From: Halobacillus sp. Marseille-P3879
GTDB lineage: Bacteria > Bacillota > Bacilli > Bacillales > Halobacillaceae
Assembly: GCF_900240285.1 (NCBI RefSeq)
Contig: NZ_OESS01000002.1
Coordinates: 186,001 to 250,000, forward strand
Direction: 5' to 3'
Length of the DNA: 64,000 bases
In this document: in pieces, positions 8,154 to 16,111 of the stretch
Layout: each line of letters starts with the position of its first letter
Numbering within the stretch: position 1 is the stretch's first letter
Made by a program: the position numbers and the translations under genes
The notes under the pieces: model-generated
Databases searched by the model: none
Seen by the model: the letters and a program-made list of their open reading frames with translations, nothing else
What the model was told of the DNA's origin: nothing

Positions 8154-9326
8154 TTATTCAAACATGTAGGTGCGGGTTCTGGATTTGATATTAAGGACGA
8201 GTCCGATTGCAAGGAGGTAAGCGAGTGTGGAGCTTCCTCCATAACTAAGGAAAGGAAGTGGTATTCCAGTGATCGGCAGCAGCTGTACGGACATACCGAT
8301 GTTCTGAAAGACCTGAAAGGTAATCATCCCTACAATCCCTACTATCAGATAACTTCCGAATGTATCATTGCTCTCCAATGCAATTTGGATCATACGATAA
8401 ATTAATAAGAAAAAAAGAGTTACAATAATACTTGATCCAATAAAACCAAATTGTTCGGAAACCGCTGTAAAAATCATATCGGTATGGCGTTCCTGTACGT
8501 AAATTTCGAAGTTTCCGATCCCTTTTCCATACAGCTGACCGCTTCCTATCGCAGTAATCGCTTTAATCAACTGCATTCCTGCATCCAGCTCATATTTCTC
8601 AGGCTGGAGCCAGCCGTAAAAACGGGAATCAACGTGAGAAAACACCGACTCCTCTAAGAAAGTGGTAACCGAGTTCAAATTAAATATAAACATCAGAATA
8701 ACCCCTGCAACCAATAAGAGGAAAGCTCCAAACAGGGACAAGAGAATACGCCACTGGATCCCGGAGATGAGAATCATAAAAACTGTGATGGCTGCAACAA
8801 CTAAAAAAGAACCCAGATCAGGCTGTATGGCTATAAATCCCATTGGAGGCAAGGCTATACCAAGCTGCTTTCCGAGCAATAGCAGGTCACTCTTAACCGT
8901 TTTTACAGAATACTTCGCACGATGGCGGACGGTTATATGTGCCAAGGTAATAACGAGAAAGACCTTCACAAATTCAGCAGGTTGAAGAGTTATATTACCG
9001 GGTAATATAAACCAGCTGGTTGCACCTCCCGATGTATGTACCAGCTGAGGAGGAATGTTTAAGAATAACATTACCAGCATTAGTATGCTTGCACCATATA
9101 AAAACCATACGATTTGGTGAAGTCGGTCATAATCAATAATCATGGCCACAGCTGCCACGGCCGCGCCTAAACCGTACCAGAATATTTGTTTAAAATAAGC
9201 CCCCTGGTCCCCAGCATTTAACACAGGGTCCAGAGTGTAGAGGGTCACACAGCTTATTATTCCAAACGTCACCATTATGAATATGATGGTATAATCGATC
9301 AGTGAAGTGTCTTGATTTTCATTCAT
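8154..9326 (-). CDS. RodA/FtsW/SpoVE-family SEDS peptidoglycan glycosyltransferase
   Basis: 390-residue multispanning membrane protein, about 10 hydrophobic segments. SEDS family motifs are visible: QPAEFVKVFLVI (about 116-127), QPDLGSFLVV (about 168-177) and the C-terminal signature LLPITGIPLPFLSYGGSS (about 346-363). These proteins polymerise lipid II with a partner class B PBP. Length is nearest to RodA (about 393), so lateral-wall synthesis is the best guess, but a FtsW/SpoVE-like role cannot be excluded. Monocistronic: terminator downstream and mgtE divergent upstream. Confidence 0.88.
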   Translation of the reverse strand: MNENQDTSLIDYTIIFIMVTFGIISCVTLYTLDPVLNAGDQGAYFKQIFWYGLGAAVAAVAMIIDYDRLHQIVWFLYGASILMLVMLFLNIPPQLVHTSGGATSWFILPGNITLQPAEFVKVFLVITLAHITVRHRAKYSVKTVKSDLLLLGKQLGIALPPMGFIAIQPDLGSFLVVAAITVFMILISGIQWRILLSLFGAFLLLVAGVILMFIFNLNSVTTFLEESVFSHVDSRFYGWLQPEKYELDAGMQLIKAITAIGSGQLYGKGIGNFEIYVQERHTDMIFTAVSEQFGFIGSSIIVTLFFLLIYRMIQIALESNDTFGSYLIVGIVGMITFQVFQNIGMSVQLLPITGIPLPFLSYGGSSTLAYLLAIGLVLNIKSRTRTYMFE

Positions 9327-9456
9327 GGAGAATTCCTTTCTGTTTGAGCAAACTTATAAGATGCCTTTATAATTACAAGTGTACATCATTTGCTGTAATT
9401 TTTTTAGCAGCAGATCCAATTTATGATAATTTTACTAAAAGTGGGGAGTGATAAGT

Positions 9457-10821
9457 ATGGAACATTTAGAAGATCATGAACGGATGGACGTCTGGAAAAC
9501 CATTCAGGATGCTCTCTTCAATGATCAAATTGATCAATTTCGTGCGGAATTCCTTGATTTGCATCCATATGATCAAGCGAAAATCTTTGAAGAAGTAGAA
9601 GACGACGTCCGGTTACAGATCTATACTTATTTGTCTCCTGAAGAAGTTGCTGATGTGATGGAGCATATTGATTACGATGAAATCGAGCCTTTTTTTACGG
9701 AAATGGATCCAAGGTTTGCGGCACAAGTCTTTGCTGAAATGTCTACCGATGATGCGGTAGATATTTTAAATGAATTAGATAAGAATAAGGTAGCAAGCTT
9801 CTTAACGATTATGGACGATGACTCGGCTGAAGAGATCAAAGATCTGCTGCATTATGAAGAGAAAACAGCAGGATCGATTATGACGACAGAATTCGTTGTT
9901 GTTAAAGCAGGCATGACCATACGAGAAGCGATGCTTCATCTAAGAAAAGAAGCGCCAGATGCCGAAACGATTTATTACACCTATGTCATCGACGAAGATA
10001 AGCGGCTTGTTGGAGTTATCTCCTTACGTGACCTTATTATTTCTGAGGAAGGCTGGGTCATTTCTGACGTGATGAGCGAGCGTGTGGTTTCCGTTCCTGT
10101 AGGGGAAGACCAGGAAGAAATTGCACGAATGATGCGGGATTACGATTTCCTTGCTTTACCGGTCGTTGATTTTCAGAATCACTTACTTGGAATTATAACG
10201 GTGGATGACATTATGGATGTTATGGAAGAGGAAGCAAGTGATGATTACTCTAAACTCGCCGGGATATCAGATGTAGACAGTCCGGATGATCATGCCTTCA
10301 CTTCTGCCAAAAAAAGACTGCCATGGCTGGTCATACTTCTCTTTTTAGGAAGTTTAACCGCAAGCTTGATCGGTCGGTTTGAAGAGACTCTTGATCAAGT
10401 AGCAATCCTGGCTATATTCATTCCGCTTATAGCGGGCATGGCAGGTAACACAGGAACTCAGGCACTGGCTGTGGCAGTCCGGGGGATAGCCACAGGGGAA
10501 ATTGACAAGCAGGGAAAAATGAAAATGATTATCCGGGAAGCGGGCACCGGTTTGATTACAGGAATCAGCTGTGGTTTAATTATAATGCTTATCGTTTATT
10601 TCTGGCAGGGAAATATCTATCTTGGTATGCTTGTCGGTCTTTCCATTATGGCCACTCTTGTGGTTGCCACGCTTGCCGGTTCGCTTGTCCCGCTTGTCAT
10701 GGACCGATTTAACATTGATCCGGCGGTAGCATCAGGTCCTTTTATAACGACAATTAATGATATTATTTCGATTTTAATTTACTTTGGAATGGCCACAGCC
10801 TTCATGCAATTACTTGTTTAA
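9457..10821 (+). CDS. mgtE: Magnesium transporter MgtE
   Basis: 454 residues. Domain order: acidic helical MgtE N domain (about 5-125, with FFTEMDPRFAAQVFAEM), a CBS pair (about 130-255, MTTEFVVVKAGMTIREA and MSERVVSVPVGEDQEE), and a five-helix membrane domain (about 285-454) with the family pore text AGMAGNTGTQALAVAVRGIA. Mg2+ binding to N and CBS domains gates the channel. ATG 9457 is preferred to GTG 9448 because GGGGAG at 9443-9448 is 8 bases before it. No M-box riboswitch could be drawn in the 130-base leader. Confidence 0.93.
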   Translation: MEHLEDHERMDVWKTIQDALFNDQIDQFRAEFLDLHPYDQAKIFEEVEDDVRLQIYTYLSPEEVADVMEHIDYDEIEPFFTEMDPRFAAQVFAEMSTDDAVDILNELDKNKVASFLTIMDDDSAEEIKDLLHYEEKTAGSIMTTEFVVVKAGMTIREAMLHLRKEAPDAETIYYTYVIDEDKRLVGVISLRDLIISEEGWVISDVMSERVVSVPVGEDQEEIARMMRDYDFLALPVVDFQNHLLGIITVDDIMDVMEEEASDDYSKLAGISDVDSPDDHAFTSAKKRLPWLVILLFLGSLTASLIGRFEETLDQVAILAIFIPLIAGMAGNTGTQALAVAVRGIATGEIDKQGKMKMIIREAGTGLITGISCGLIIMLIVYFWQGNIYLGMLVGLSIMATLVVATLAGSLVPLVMDRFNIDPAVASGPFITTINDIISILIYFGMATAFMQLLV

Positions 10822-10842
10822 GAATTGTATTTTCCCAATTGA

Positions 10843-10869
10843 TATAATAAAATAGGAGCAGGTACTAAT
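10843..10869 (+). promoter_or_regulatory. fabI promoter -10 and FapR-like operator
   Basis: TATAAT at 10843-10848 is followed at 10852-10869 by an imperfect palindrome whose right half GGTACTAAT is the conserved FapR half-site; about 14 of 18 positions fit the FapR consensus as I recall it. Position over the expected transcription start is where FapR represses lipid-synthesis genes. The left half is degenerate, and no good -35 was found. Confidence 0.5.
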
Positions 10870-10917
10870 AACAAATCATAATACTTATGAAATTACCTCA
10901 AGGAGGGTTTTTAAGAA

Positions 10918-11697
10918 ATGAATAATTTTTCACTGGAAGGCCGCACATACGTTGTTATGGGTGTAGCGAACAAACGAAGCATTGCCTGGGGAATTGCTCA
11001 GTCGCTAAACAAAGCCGGAGCACGTTTGATTTTCACCTATGCAGCCGAACGATTTGAAAAGTCAGTACGTGACTTGGCCGCAACACTTGAAGGACCGGAA
11101 TCTCTTTTTTACGAATGTGATGTAACGAATGATGAAGCGATTATTCAAACATTTGAAAACATACAAAACGATGTAGGGGTAGTACATGGTCTTGCTCATT
11201 GTATTGCTTTTGCTAATCGCGATGAGCTTAAAGGAGAATACTTAAACACAAGCCGTGACGGTTTCTTAACTGCTCATAACATTAGTTCTTATTCATTAAC
11301 AGCTGTAGCGAGAGCCGTTCAGCCTCTTATGGCTGAAGGTGGCGGAATTGTAACTCTCACTTACCTTGGTGGTGAGAAAGTTGTAGAAAACTACAATGTT
11401 ATGGGGGTAGCGAAAGCAAGTCTCGATGCAAGCGTCCGTTATCTAGCTAATGATTTAGGCAAGCATGCCATCCGTGTAAATGCAATTTCAGCTGGACCGC
11501 TTCGTACGCTGTCAGCAAAGGGTGTTGGTGACTTTAACAAAATTCATCAGGTAATTGAAGAACGTGCGCCGCTCCGCCGTCCAATTACACAGGAAGAGGT
11601 AGGAGATACTGCATACTTCCTAATGAGTGACCTGTCCCGTGGAGTTACAGGAGAAATTATTCATGTTGACTCTGGGTTCAGCACAGTCGCCTATTAA
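10918..11697 (+). CDS. fabI: Enoyl-[acyl-carrier-protein] reductase (NADH), FabI
   Basis: 259 residues. SDR-fold enzyme for the last step of each fatty-acid elongation round. Visible: nucleotide-binding VMGVANKRSIAWGIAQ (about 13-28), active-site Y-x6-K as YNVMGVAK (about 159-166), and AGPLRTLSAKG. Start ATG 10918 follows AAGGAGG. Length equals B. subtilis FabI (258). The fabI-cotO-cotZ order is the Bacillus one. A terminator closes the gene. Confidence 0.95.
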   Translation: MNNFSLEGRTYVVMGVANKRSIAWGIAQSLNKAGARLIFTYAAERFEKSVRDLAATLEGPESLFYECDVTNDEAIIQTFENIQNDVGVVHGLAHCIAFANRDELKGEYLNTSRDGFLTAHNISSYSLTAVARAVQPLMAEGGGIVTLTYLGGEKVVENYNVMGVAKASLDASVRYLANDLGKHAIRVNAISAGPLRTLSAKGVGDFNKIHQVIEERAPLRRPITQEEVGDTAYFLMSDLSRGVTGEIIHVDSGFSTVAY

Positions 11698-11711
11698 ATA
11701 TTTACGACATT

Positions 11712-11744
11712 AACGTCCTGACTTTATCGTCAGGGCGTTTTTTT
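11712..11744 (+). terminator. Intrinsic terminator after fabI
   Basis: 11-bp stem (11712-11722 with 11729-11739, one G-T) and a T-run to 11744. Confidence 0.88.
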
Positions 11745-11829
11745 GTGATATCCTGATATCAAATTTTGGGCACATGAAAAGTTTGTGAAGCATATATATA
11801 GAATGATGAATGGAAAGGGAGAGATGAAC

Positions 11830-12324
11830 GTGGCGAACAAAAAGCAAACCGCAAAACCGCCGATTCTTTATATTACCCAGCCCAACCTGCCACCGGCCGA
11901 AGTATCTATGCAAACAAGCTTTTACAGTGTACCAGCAAAGAGGAAGCCGTCCCTTGTGGAAAGTGAGTTACGGAAGCGGAATCAGTCCGTGCTTAATGGC
12001 GAGGAAGCAACTAAAACTGTGGAAAAAACAGAAGCCGAACAGGAACAGGAGGACACAGAGAGAGAAGAGGAGTCATTTGTTTCACGTAAAGAGCGTCGTC
12101 AGCGCTTTAGGGACATGTCACTGGAAGAGAAGGTTAATTATTTTGTACAGCTTCCGAGTCAACTGCCTAAGATGAAGTGTGAAGTGTCCACCCCGGAAGA
12201 AAGCTGGAAAGGATACGTTCAGAAATATGAAGATGGAATGGTCCATATGAAAGTTTTTCAAAAACCTTATCAAAAAGAGATCCCGTTTGAAGAAATTACA
12301 TCGATACGGTTAATCGGCTTTTAA
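11830..12324 (+). CDS. cotO: Spore coat protein CotO-like (YjbX)
   Basis: 164 residues from GTG 11830 (GGGAG 8 bases upstream; ATG 11824 is too close to it). The N-terminus has the motif PPILYITQP, the middle is charged and low-complexity (EKTEAEQEQEDTEREEE, about 73-89), then RKERRQRFRDMSLEEK, and the C-terminus forms a small beta domain ending in IPFEEITSIRLIGF. This layout, and the place between fabI and cotZ, is that of CotO, a coat morphogenetic protein acting late with CotE/CotH. Sequence identity of the middle part cannot be judged, so the name leans on ends plus synteny. Confidence 0.75.
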   Translation: MANKKQTAKPPILYITQPNLPPAEVSMQTSFYSVPAKRKPSLVESELRKRNQSVLNGEEATKTVEKTEAEQEQEDTEREEESFVSRKERRQRFRDMSLEEKVNYFVQLPSQLPKMKCEVSTPEESWKGYVQKYEDGMVHMKVFQKPYQKEIPFEEITSIRLIGF

Positions 12325-12329
12325 AAACG

Positions 12330-12358
12330 AAAAAACCGCGCTCAATGCGCGGTTTTTT
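12330..12358. terminator. Bidirectional terminator between cotO and cotZ
   Basis: 12-bp perfect stem AAAAAACCGCGC / GCGCGGTTTTTT (12330-12341 with 12347-12358) with A and T runs on both flanks, placed between convergent genes. Confidence 0.88.
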
Positions 12359-12365
12359 ATCGTGC

Positions 12366-12818
12366 TTAAGATAATGCTGTAATTGCTGGTAAGCAAGTTA
12401 CGTGGCAGAAGCACTTCAAATCTACAGAAATGCAGATGCCAGTAGCTTTTAGGTTGCCCGTTTTCTGCTCAACTGGAGAAGATGGATCATCGCACTTATC
12501 TTCTGGATCGCGTAGTAATTCGAGTGTCGCACAGCAATCGTCATCGACATCTTTTACACGGAAAAAGAAGCTTGCTTTAATGTCTTTAATGGAATCCCTA
12601 CGAGCTCCAAACCCTTTGAATGGTTTGCAATTCCCTTTGCAATAAAGCAGAACAGGTACCGTGTCGCGACCAGACCCCCCTGTGTCACCAAGCAAATCTC
12701 CAATCGATTGCTCACAGCTGGTATTGCAATCGGATAGTACATCATCTTGTGCTGCAACGATCTCACTTAAAATGTCACAAACACAGTTACTTGAATCATG
12801 ATGTTTGCCACAGCTCAT
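12366..12818 (-). CDS. cotZ: Spore coat protein of the CotY/CotZ family
   Basis: 150 residues, cysteine-rich (14 Cys), beginning MSCGKHHDSSNCVCDIL, with SDCNTSC and the LYCKGNCKPFKGFG segment characteristic of CotY/CotZ, and GICISVDLKCFCHVTCL at the end. CotY/CotZ form disulfide-linked crust/outer-coat material. ATG 12818 is chosen because GAGAGGGG lies 11 bases upstream and the Cys-rich N-terminus is the family start; longer forms to 12914 have no ribosome site and would cover the promoter. Expression late in the mother cell is indicated by the sigma-K-like promoter at 12863-12889. Confidence 0.88.
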   Translation of the reverse strand: MSCGKHHDSSNCVCDILSEIVAAQDDVLSDCNTSCEQSIGDLLGDTGGSGRDTVPVLLYCKGNCKPFKGFGARRDSIKDIKASFFFRVKDVDDDCCATLELLRDPEDKCDDPSSPVEQKTGNLKATGICISVDLKCFCHVTCLPAITALS

Positions 12819-12862
12819 TATTCGTTTGCCCCTCTCGATACGTATTGACGTAATGTCTTTAA

Positions 12863-12889
12863 TAGAATATGTAGGACCCAGATTCAGGT
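12863..12889 (-). promoter_or_regulatory. Sigma-K-type promoter for cotZ
   Basis: On the minus strand: AC (12889-12888), 16 bases, then CATATTCTA (12871-12863), fitting the sigma-K consensus AC-N16/17-CATAnnnTA. It lies about 45 bases upstream of the cotZ start. Confidence 0.65.
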
Positions 12890-12953
12890 GTGGGCATTTG
12901 TCTCTTTTGTGCAAAATCGTAGGCTAATGATTGCGCACTGGGCCTTTGACTAC

Positions 12954-12981
12954 ACCATTTAGGGAAAGAAACCATACAGTA
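12954..12981 (+). promoter_or_regulatory. Sigma-K-type promoter for the His-rich gene
   Basis: AC at 12954-12955, 17 bases, then CATACAGTA at 12973-12981, matching CATAnnnTA. It is 30 bases before the start codon at 13012 and points away from the cotZ promoter, giving a divergent pair of late sporulation promoters. Confidence 0.6.
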
Positions 12982-13011
12982 TCATTGACTCTTAATAAGG
13001 AGATGAAACGA

Positions 13012-13296
13012 ATGTCTGAAAAGAAAAGGGATAAGAAAGTTATTTATTGCAAAGATCTTATCATAAAAGCTGACCACGTTTTTATTGATTGCGATGATAA
13101 ACATAAAAAACATCACAAAGATCACAAGCACGATCACAAACATGATCACAAACATGATGATAAGCATGATAGTAAACATCGTGATCCGTTTTTTGGTGGG
13201 TGGCACGATGATGAATCAAGCGGTTCTTTTCATCATAAGAAGAAGCGGAAACATGATGACGAGTCAAGCTCTCATGACGGATTTTCCTGGATCTGA
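13012..13296 (+). CDS. His/Asp/Lys-rich low-complexity protein, probable spore coat component
   Basis: 94 residues, 17 of them His. A short ordered N-terminus (VIYCKDLIIKADHVFIDC, about 10-27, two Cys) leads into HK/HD tandem repeats (about 30-57, core unit DHKH) and a second basic/acidic block. ATG 13012 has AAGGAG 8 bases upstream. Not a family I can name; His-rich coat proteins are known in bacilli and bind metals. The divergent placement from cotZ and its own sigma-K-like promoter argue for the outer coat. A terminator follows. Confidence 0.7.
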   Translation: MSEKKRDKKVIYCKDLIIKADHVFIDCDDKHKKHHKDHKHDHKHDHKHDDKHDSKHRDPFFGGWHDDESSGSFHHKKKRKHDDESSSHDGFSWI

Positions 13297-13302
13297 TCTC
13301 CC

Positions 13303-13328
13303 GGTCACTACAATGTAGTGACCCTTTT
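13303..13328 (+). terminator. Intrinsic terminator after the His-rich gene
   Basis: GGTCACTA (13303-13310) pairs with TAGTGACC (13316-13323), then CTTTTC. Seven bases after the stop codon. Confidence 0.75.
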
Positions 13329-13355
13329 CTTGTCCAGAGAAAGGACTATAACTAA

Positions 13356-13673
13356 ATGGTAACTATAATGGAATTATTGTTAATTGTGTTTGCAACGTTT
13401 CGGATAACGAGACTTATCGTTTTAGATGTGATCTTTGAACCAGTACGTTCTCCTTTTTTTACCATCGAAAAAAATAATGAAGAGGAGTGGCTTGAACCTA
13501 AAGGGCTGCTCGGTGAATTAATCAGCTGTCAATGGTGTGTCGGAGTATGGGTATCTCTATTTGTTGTATTTCTTCATCTTTTTGTACCGTATAGTGAATT
13601 GTTCATATTGGTCATGGCTGTCGCAGGGATGCAGTCATTAATTTATGAGTGGAGTCAGACAAAAGGAGAATAG
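13356..13673 (+). CDS. yjcA: DUF1360 membrane protein (YjcA-like, sporulation-associated)
   Basis: 105 residues with the DUF1360 pattern: N-terminal membrane segment ending FRITRLIVLD, the central SCQWCVGVW motif (about 64-72) and one or two further hydrophobic helices. B. subtilis YjcA is made in the mother cell during sporulation; function unknown. ATG 13356 has AAGGA 10 bases upstream; ATG 13368 is an alternative. Position after cotO/cotZ repeats the Bacillus neighbourhood. Confidence 0.8.
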   Translation: MVTIMELLLIVFATFRITRLIVLDVIFEPVRSPFFTIEKNNEEEWLEPKGLLGELISCQWCVGVWVSLFVVFLHLFVPYSELFILVMAVAGMQSLIYEWSQTKGE

Positions 13674-13715
13674 TGGAAGGTGAAAAAGGGTAAGGTTAAC
13701 TAAAGGAGGATAAAT

Positions 13716-14003
13716 ATGGGATACATTCTGCCAATTCACCATTTTCAATACCAGGATTATCAGCAAAGAGTAACACAGGATAAGCGGTCCCCGATTATCT
13801 TAGACCGTGTATTTAAAGTAACTCTTGATCATAAACTTAAGAAATATTATATCCCAAATGAACAGGATCAAAAGGATTCCCAGTCTCTCCATTACCAGCT
13901 TCATACCCCGCCTACTATGTATTATAATGAAGAGTCACAAGTTGAAAAAGAAATTTATGGACAGATAACCGGCAAAGGCCAGCACTTTAGTAAAACTATT
14001 TAA
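13716..14003 (+). CDS. Conserved-looking hypothetical protein, 95 residues
   Basis: Soluble, Gln/Tyr-rich protein beginning MGYILPIHHFQYQDYQQRV; no recognised domain, no membrane segment or signal. ATG 13716 has a strong AAAGGAGG 6-7 bases upstream, and the next gene starts 12 bases after its stop, so it is likely co-transcribed with the metallo-hydrolase. The MGYILP-type start recurs in small Bacillaceae proteins of unknown role, but I cannot assign it. Confidence 0.7.
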   Translation: MGYILPIHHFQYQDYQQRVTQDKRSPIILDRVFKVTLDHKLKKYYIPNEQDQKDSQSLHYQLHTPPTMYYNEESQVEKEIYGQITGKGQHFSKTI

Positions 14004-14014
14004 GGAGTCTCGAT

Positions 14015-14908
14015 ATGTCATTTCAGCAGATTAACGAGCAGTGTTATTATTATGAAAGCGCAGTTAATATAGGGTACGTTACGGATGGTGTAACCGGCCT
14101 GCTCATTGATGCAGGGATTGACCGGTCTGCTGTGAAAAAGGTGGAAAAGGAGCTTCTTAAAAAAGAGCTCCCTTTAACTCACCTTTTTATTACTCATGCC
14201 CACGCAGACCACTATGGAGGGGCAGCCTATATTCAACAAAAATATGAAATACATACATGTGCTCCTCCGTTTGAAGCTGCGATTTTGGAAAATCCATCTC
14301 TTGAGCCCCTGTATCTGGCAGGAGGAAATGACCCACTCCCTGAACTCCGCAACAAATTCCTCGAAGGTCCAGCAATGGCAGTAGATGAAGTAATCGAGGA
14401 AGGTGAGCAATTAATAGGGACCATCCCACTGCAGGCATTTTTCACCTCAGGGCATAGCTATAACCAGCTTTCCCTTCTTGTAAATGGAATATTGTATGCG
14501 GGAGATGCCTATTTTAGCGTGGAACAGCTGCATAAGCATAAGATTCCTTACATTACTGATGCAGAAGCCGCTGTAAAGAGCTTGCACAATTTGTTGGATC
14601 TTAACTGTGAAGGTGGAGTACCGGGACATGGGACTTATGAACTTGATTTCAAACAAACTGTACAGAAGAATATTGATTATCATGAGAAGCTTCTCGCATG
14701 GTTGGAAGAGGCTCTTGAGGAGCCTTCCACCCACGAAGCTATTGTGAAAAAAATGTGCAGGATTTATGAGGTAGAGGCTCCGCAGCTTTCACAATGGCTG
14801 CTGTACCGTACAGCCGTGACAGCTTATTTAGTCGGTCTCATTAGACGAAAAAAAATCACTCATTATGTGAGTGATTTTGCCTGGACATTTCAACTCGTTC
14901 GTTCATAA
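14015..14908 (+). CDS. Metallo-beta-lactamase-fold hydrolase
   Basis: 297 residues. The metal motif THAHADHYGG (HxHxDH, about 59-68) is followed by FFTSGHSYNQLSLL (third His, about 146) , ILYAGDAYFS (Asp) and GVPGHGTYEL (last His), a complete dinuclear site. A C-terminal helical part (about 215-297) is typical of hydroxyacylglutathione-hydrolase-like or quorum-lactonase-like MBL proteins; substrate not predictable. AAGGAG before ATG 14015. The last 19 bases overlap the convergent DUF421 gene, and the final residues ITHYVSDF are encoded by that gene's terminator stem. Confidence 0.85.
   Translation: MSFQQINEQCYYYESAVNIGYVTDGVTGLLIDAGIDRSAVKKVEKELLKKELPLTHLFITHAHADHYGGAAYIQQKYEIHTCAPPFEAAILENPSLEPLYLAGGNDPLPELRNKFLEGPAMAVDEVIEEGEQLIGTIPLQAFFTSGHSYNQLSLLVNGILYAGDAYFSVEQLHKHKIPYITDAEAAVKSLHNLLDLNCEGGVPGHGTYELDFKQTVQKNIDYHEKLLAWLEEALEEPSTHEAIVKKMCRIYEVEAPQLSQWLLYRTAVTAYLVGLIRRKKITHYVSDFAWTFQLVRS
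14848..14876 (-). terminator. Terminator of the DUF421 gene, lying inside the MBL coding end
   Basis: On the minus strand a 9-bp stem (14876-14868 with 14862-14854), extendable by A-T pairs, is followed by eight T (plus-strand A-run 14848-14855). It begins 14 bases after the DUF421 stop. Confidence 0.75.
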
Positions 14909-15576
14909 CCCATGACAAAGAGCTGTTCTCCCGGGGTATATTCAGCAATTAGAACGTCTTTAACAGTAAAGAAATCCTGTGTGTGGAGTTCAGCTTCCAG
15001 CCATTTCTTATCTAAGCCAAGCTCTTTAAGATTATCCCAAAGAATTTCACCATCACTAACAAGCATTCTGGGCAGACCTTTACGGTTTAGCGGAAGGTTT
15101 AAATCTTGGAGGGTCGGCGTTTCAGCGGCTGGTTTCTTCATAACGGATATAGTACCATCAGTTTCTAATATTGCAAAGAGGACATCCTGCACCGAAAAAA
15201 TATCCTTTGAACGAAGCAGATGCTGGAGCTGATTGATATCCAATTTATTATTCTTAAGCTCTTCTCGAATAATCTGTCCATGGTCGATAACCACAGAAGG
15301 AGATCCTTCCAGAGTTTTTCGGCTTCCTTTAAATTTCTCTGTAATTACTTCCGTTATATAGATGAGTAACCCCCACAAAAAGACAGCGAAAGCGATTTGA
15401 GTGATGCCGACTTCTTTATCATACAGCGCATTACCAACTAATTCGCCGAGCACCAGGGCAGCTATAAAATCGAAAGCTGTAATCTGTGTAATTTGAGATT
15501 TCCCCAGAGTTTTAGTTAAAACAAATAAAGCACCGAATCCAAATAAGGACTCAATAGCAATTCTTAAAAAATCCAT
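14890..15576 (-). CDS. DUF421 (YetF/YdfR-like) membrane protein
   Basis: 228 residues. Three N-terminal membrane helices (about 5-80, including FIAALVLGELVGNALYD) precede a soluble beta-rich tandem domain with SPSVVIDHGQIIREELKNN and LPRMLVSDGEIL, the standard DUF421 arrangement. Several paralogues exist in Bacillus; roles reported include spore/germination and cell-envelope functions, not firmly defined. ATG 15576 has GGGGA upstream. Alone on this strand, convergent with the MBL gene. Confidence 0.85.
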   Translation of the reverse strand: MDFLRIAIESLFGFGALFVLTKTLGKSQITQITAFDFIAALVLGELVGNALYDKEVGITQIAFAVFLWGLLIYITEVITEKFKGSRKTLEGSPSVVIDHGQIIREELKNNKLDINQLQHLLRSKDIFSVQDVLFAILETDGTISVMKKPAAETPTLQDLNLPLNRKGLPRMLVSDGEILWDNLKELGLDKKWLEAELHTQDFFTVKDVLIAEYTPGEQLFVMGYERTS

Positions 15577-15679
15577 TTAATCCCCATCCCCGCAACATGT
15601 AGTCTTCTGCATTGTAGCCGAGAACAGGAAATTTTATACGAAAAATACCTGCTCTAATTTAATAGGCAGGTAAAATCGG

Positions 15680-16108
15680 TTAAAGTGATTTTGTCATTGT
15701 AACGTGAGGAATACCAGCATCCATAAACTCCTCTGAAACGGTACGATATCCAAGGCTTTTGTAAAATCCTTCTGCATGAGTTTGAGCATTCAGTTTTGCC
15801 TTCTGATAACCAGCATCTTTCGTAACAGTCTCCATATACGCAATAACTTGTTTACCCAGGGACTGACCTCTATAAGACTTTACGACGCAAATCCGTTCGA
15901 ATTTCCCATATTGATCCACAAAGCGAAGACGGGCTGCCATCAAAGGTTTGCCGTCTACATACCCAACGATATGGGTAGCCGTCTCATCGTATTCGTCATG
16001 TTCATCATCAAAAGAAACATTTTGTTCTTTAATAAAAACTTCCTCACGGACAGAGAAAGCATCCTTTAATTCATGTTCGTTTTTTACTTTTCTAACATCG
16101 AGACTCAT
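15680..16108 (-). CDS. yjcF: GNAT acetyltransferase YjcF
   Basis: 142 residues with the GNAT core: VREEVFIKEQNVSFDDEHD near the N-terminus, acetyl-CoA loop VVKSYRGQSLGKQVIAYM (Q/R-x-x-G-x-G/A type, about 72-89) and AHAEGFYKSLGY at the end. B. subtilis YjcF has the same length and the same neighbours yjcG-yjcH. It is 3 bases after yjcG and probably translationally coupled. Acceptor unknown. Confidence 0.88.
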   Translation of the reverse strand: MSLDVRKVKNEHELKDAFSVREEVFIKEQNVSFDDEHDEYDETATHIVGYVDGKPLMAARLRFVDQYGKFERICVVKSYRGQSLGKQVIAYMETVTKDAGYQKAKLNAQTHAEGFYKSLGYRTVSEEFMDAGIPHVTMTKSL

Positions 16109-16111
16109 AAA

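Noticed and set aside
9327-9456. Possible M-box riboswitch before mgtE
   Set aside because: The leader is only about 130 bases, shared with a divergent gene, and no M-box conserved blocks were visible.
13085-13170. Tandem GATCACAAACAT-like units considered as a CRISPR-like or satellite array
   Set aside because: They are the codon-level repeats of the HK/HD coding region, with no spacers.
12982-13267. Two overlapping minus-strand frames rich in Met/Val/Ile and His opposite the His-rich gene
   Set aside because: They are antisense shadows of the HK/HD repeats, without ribosome sites.
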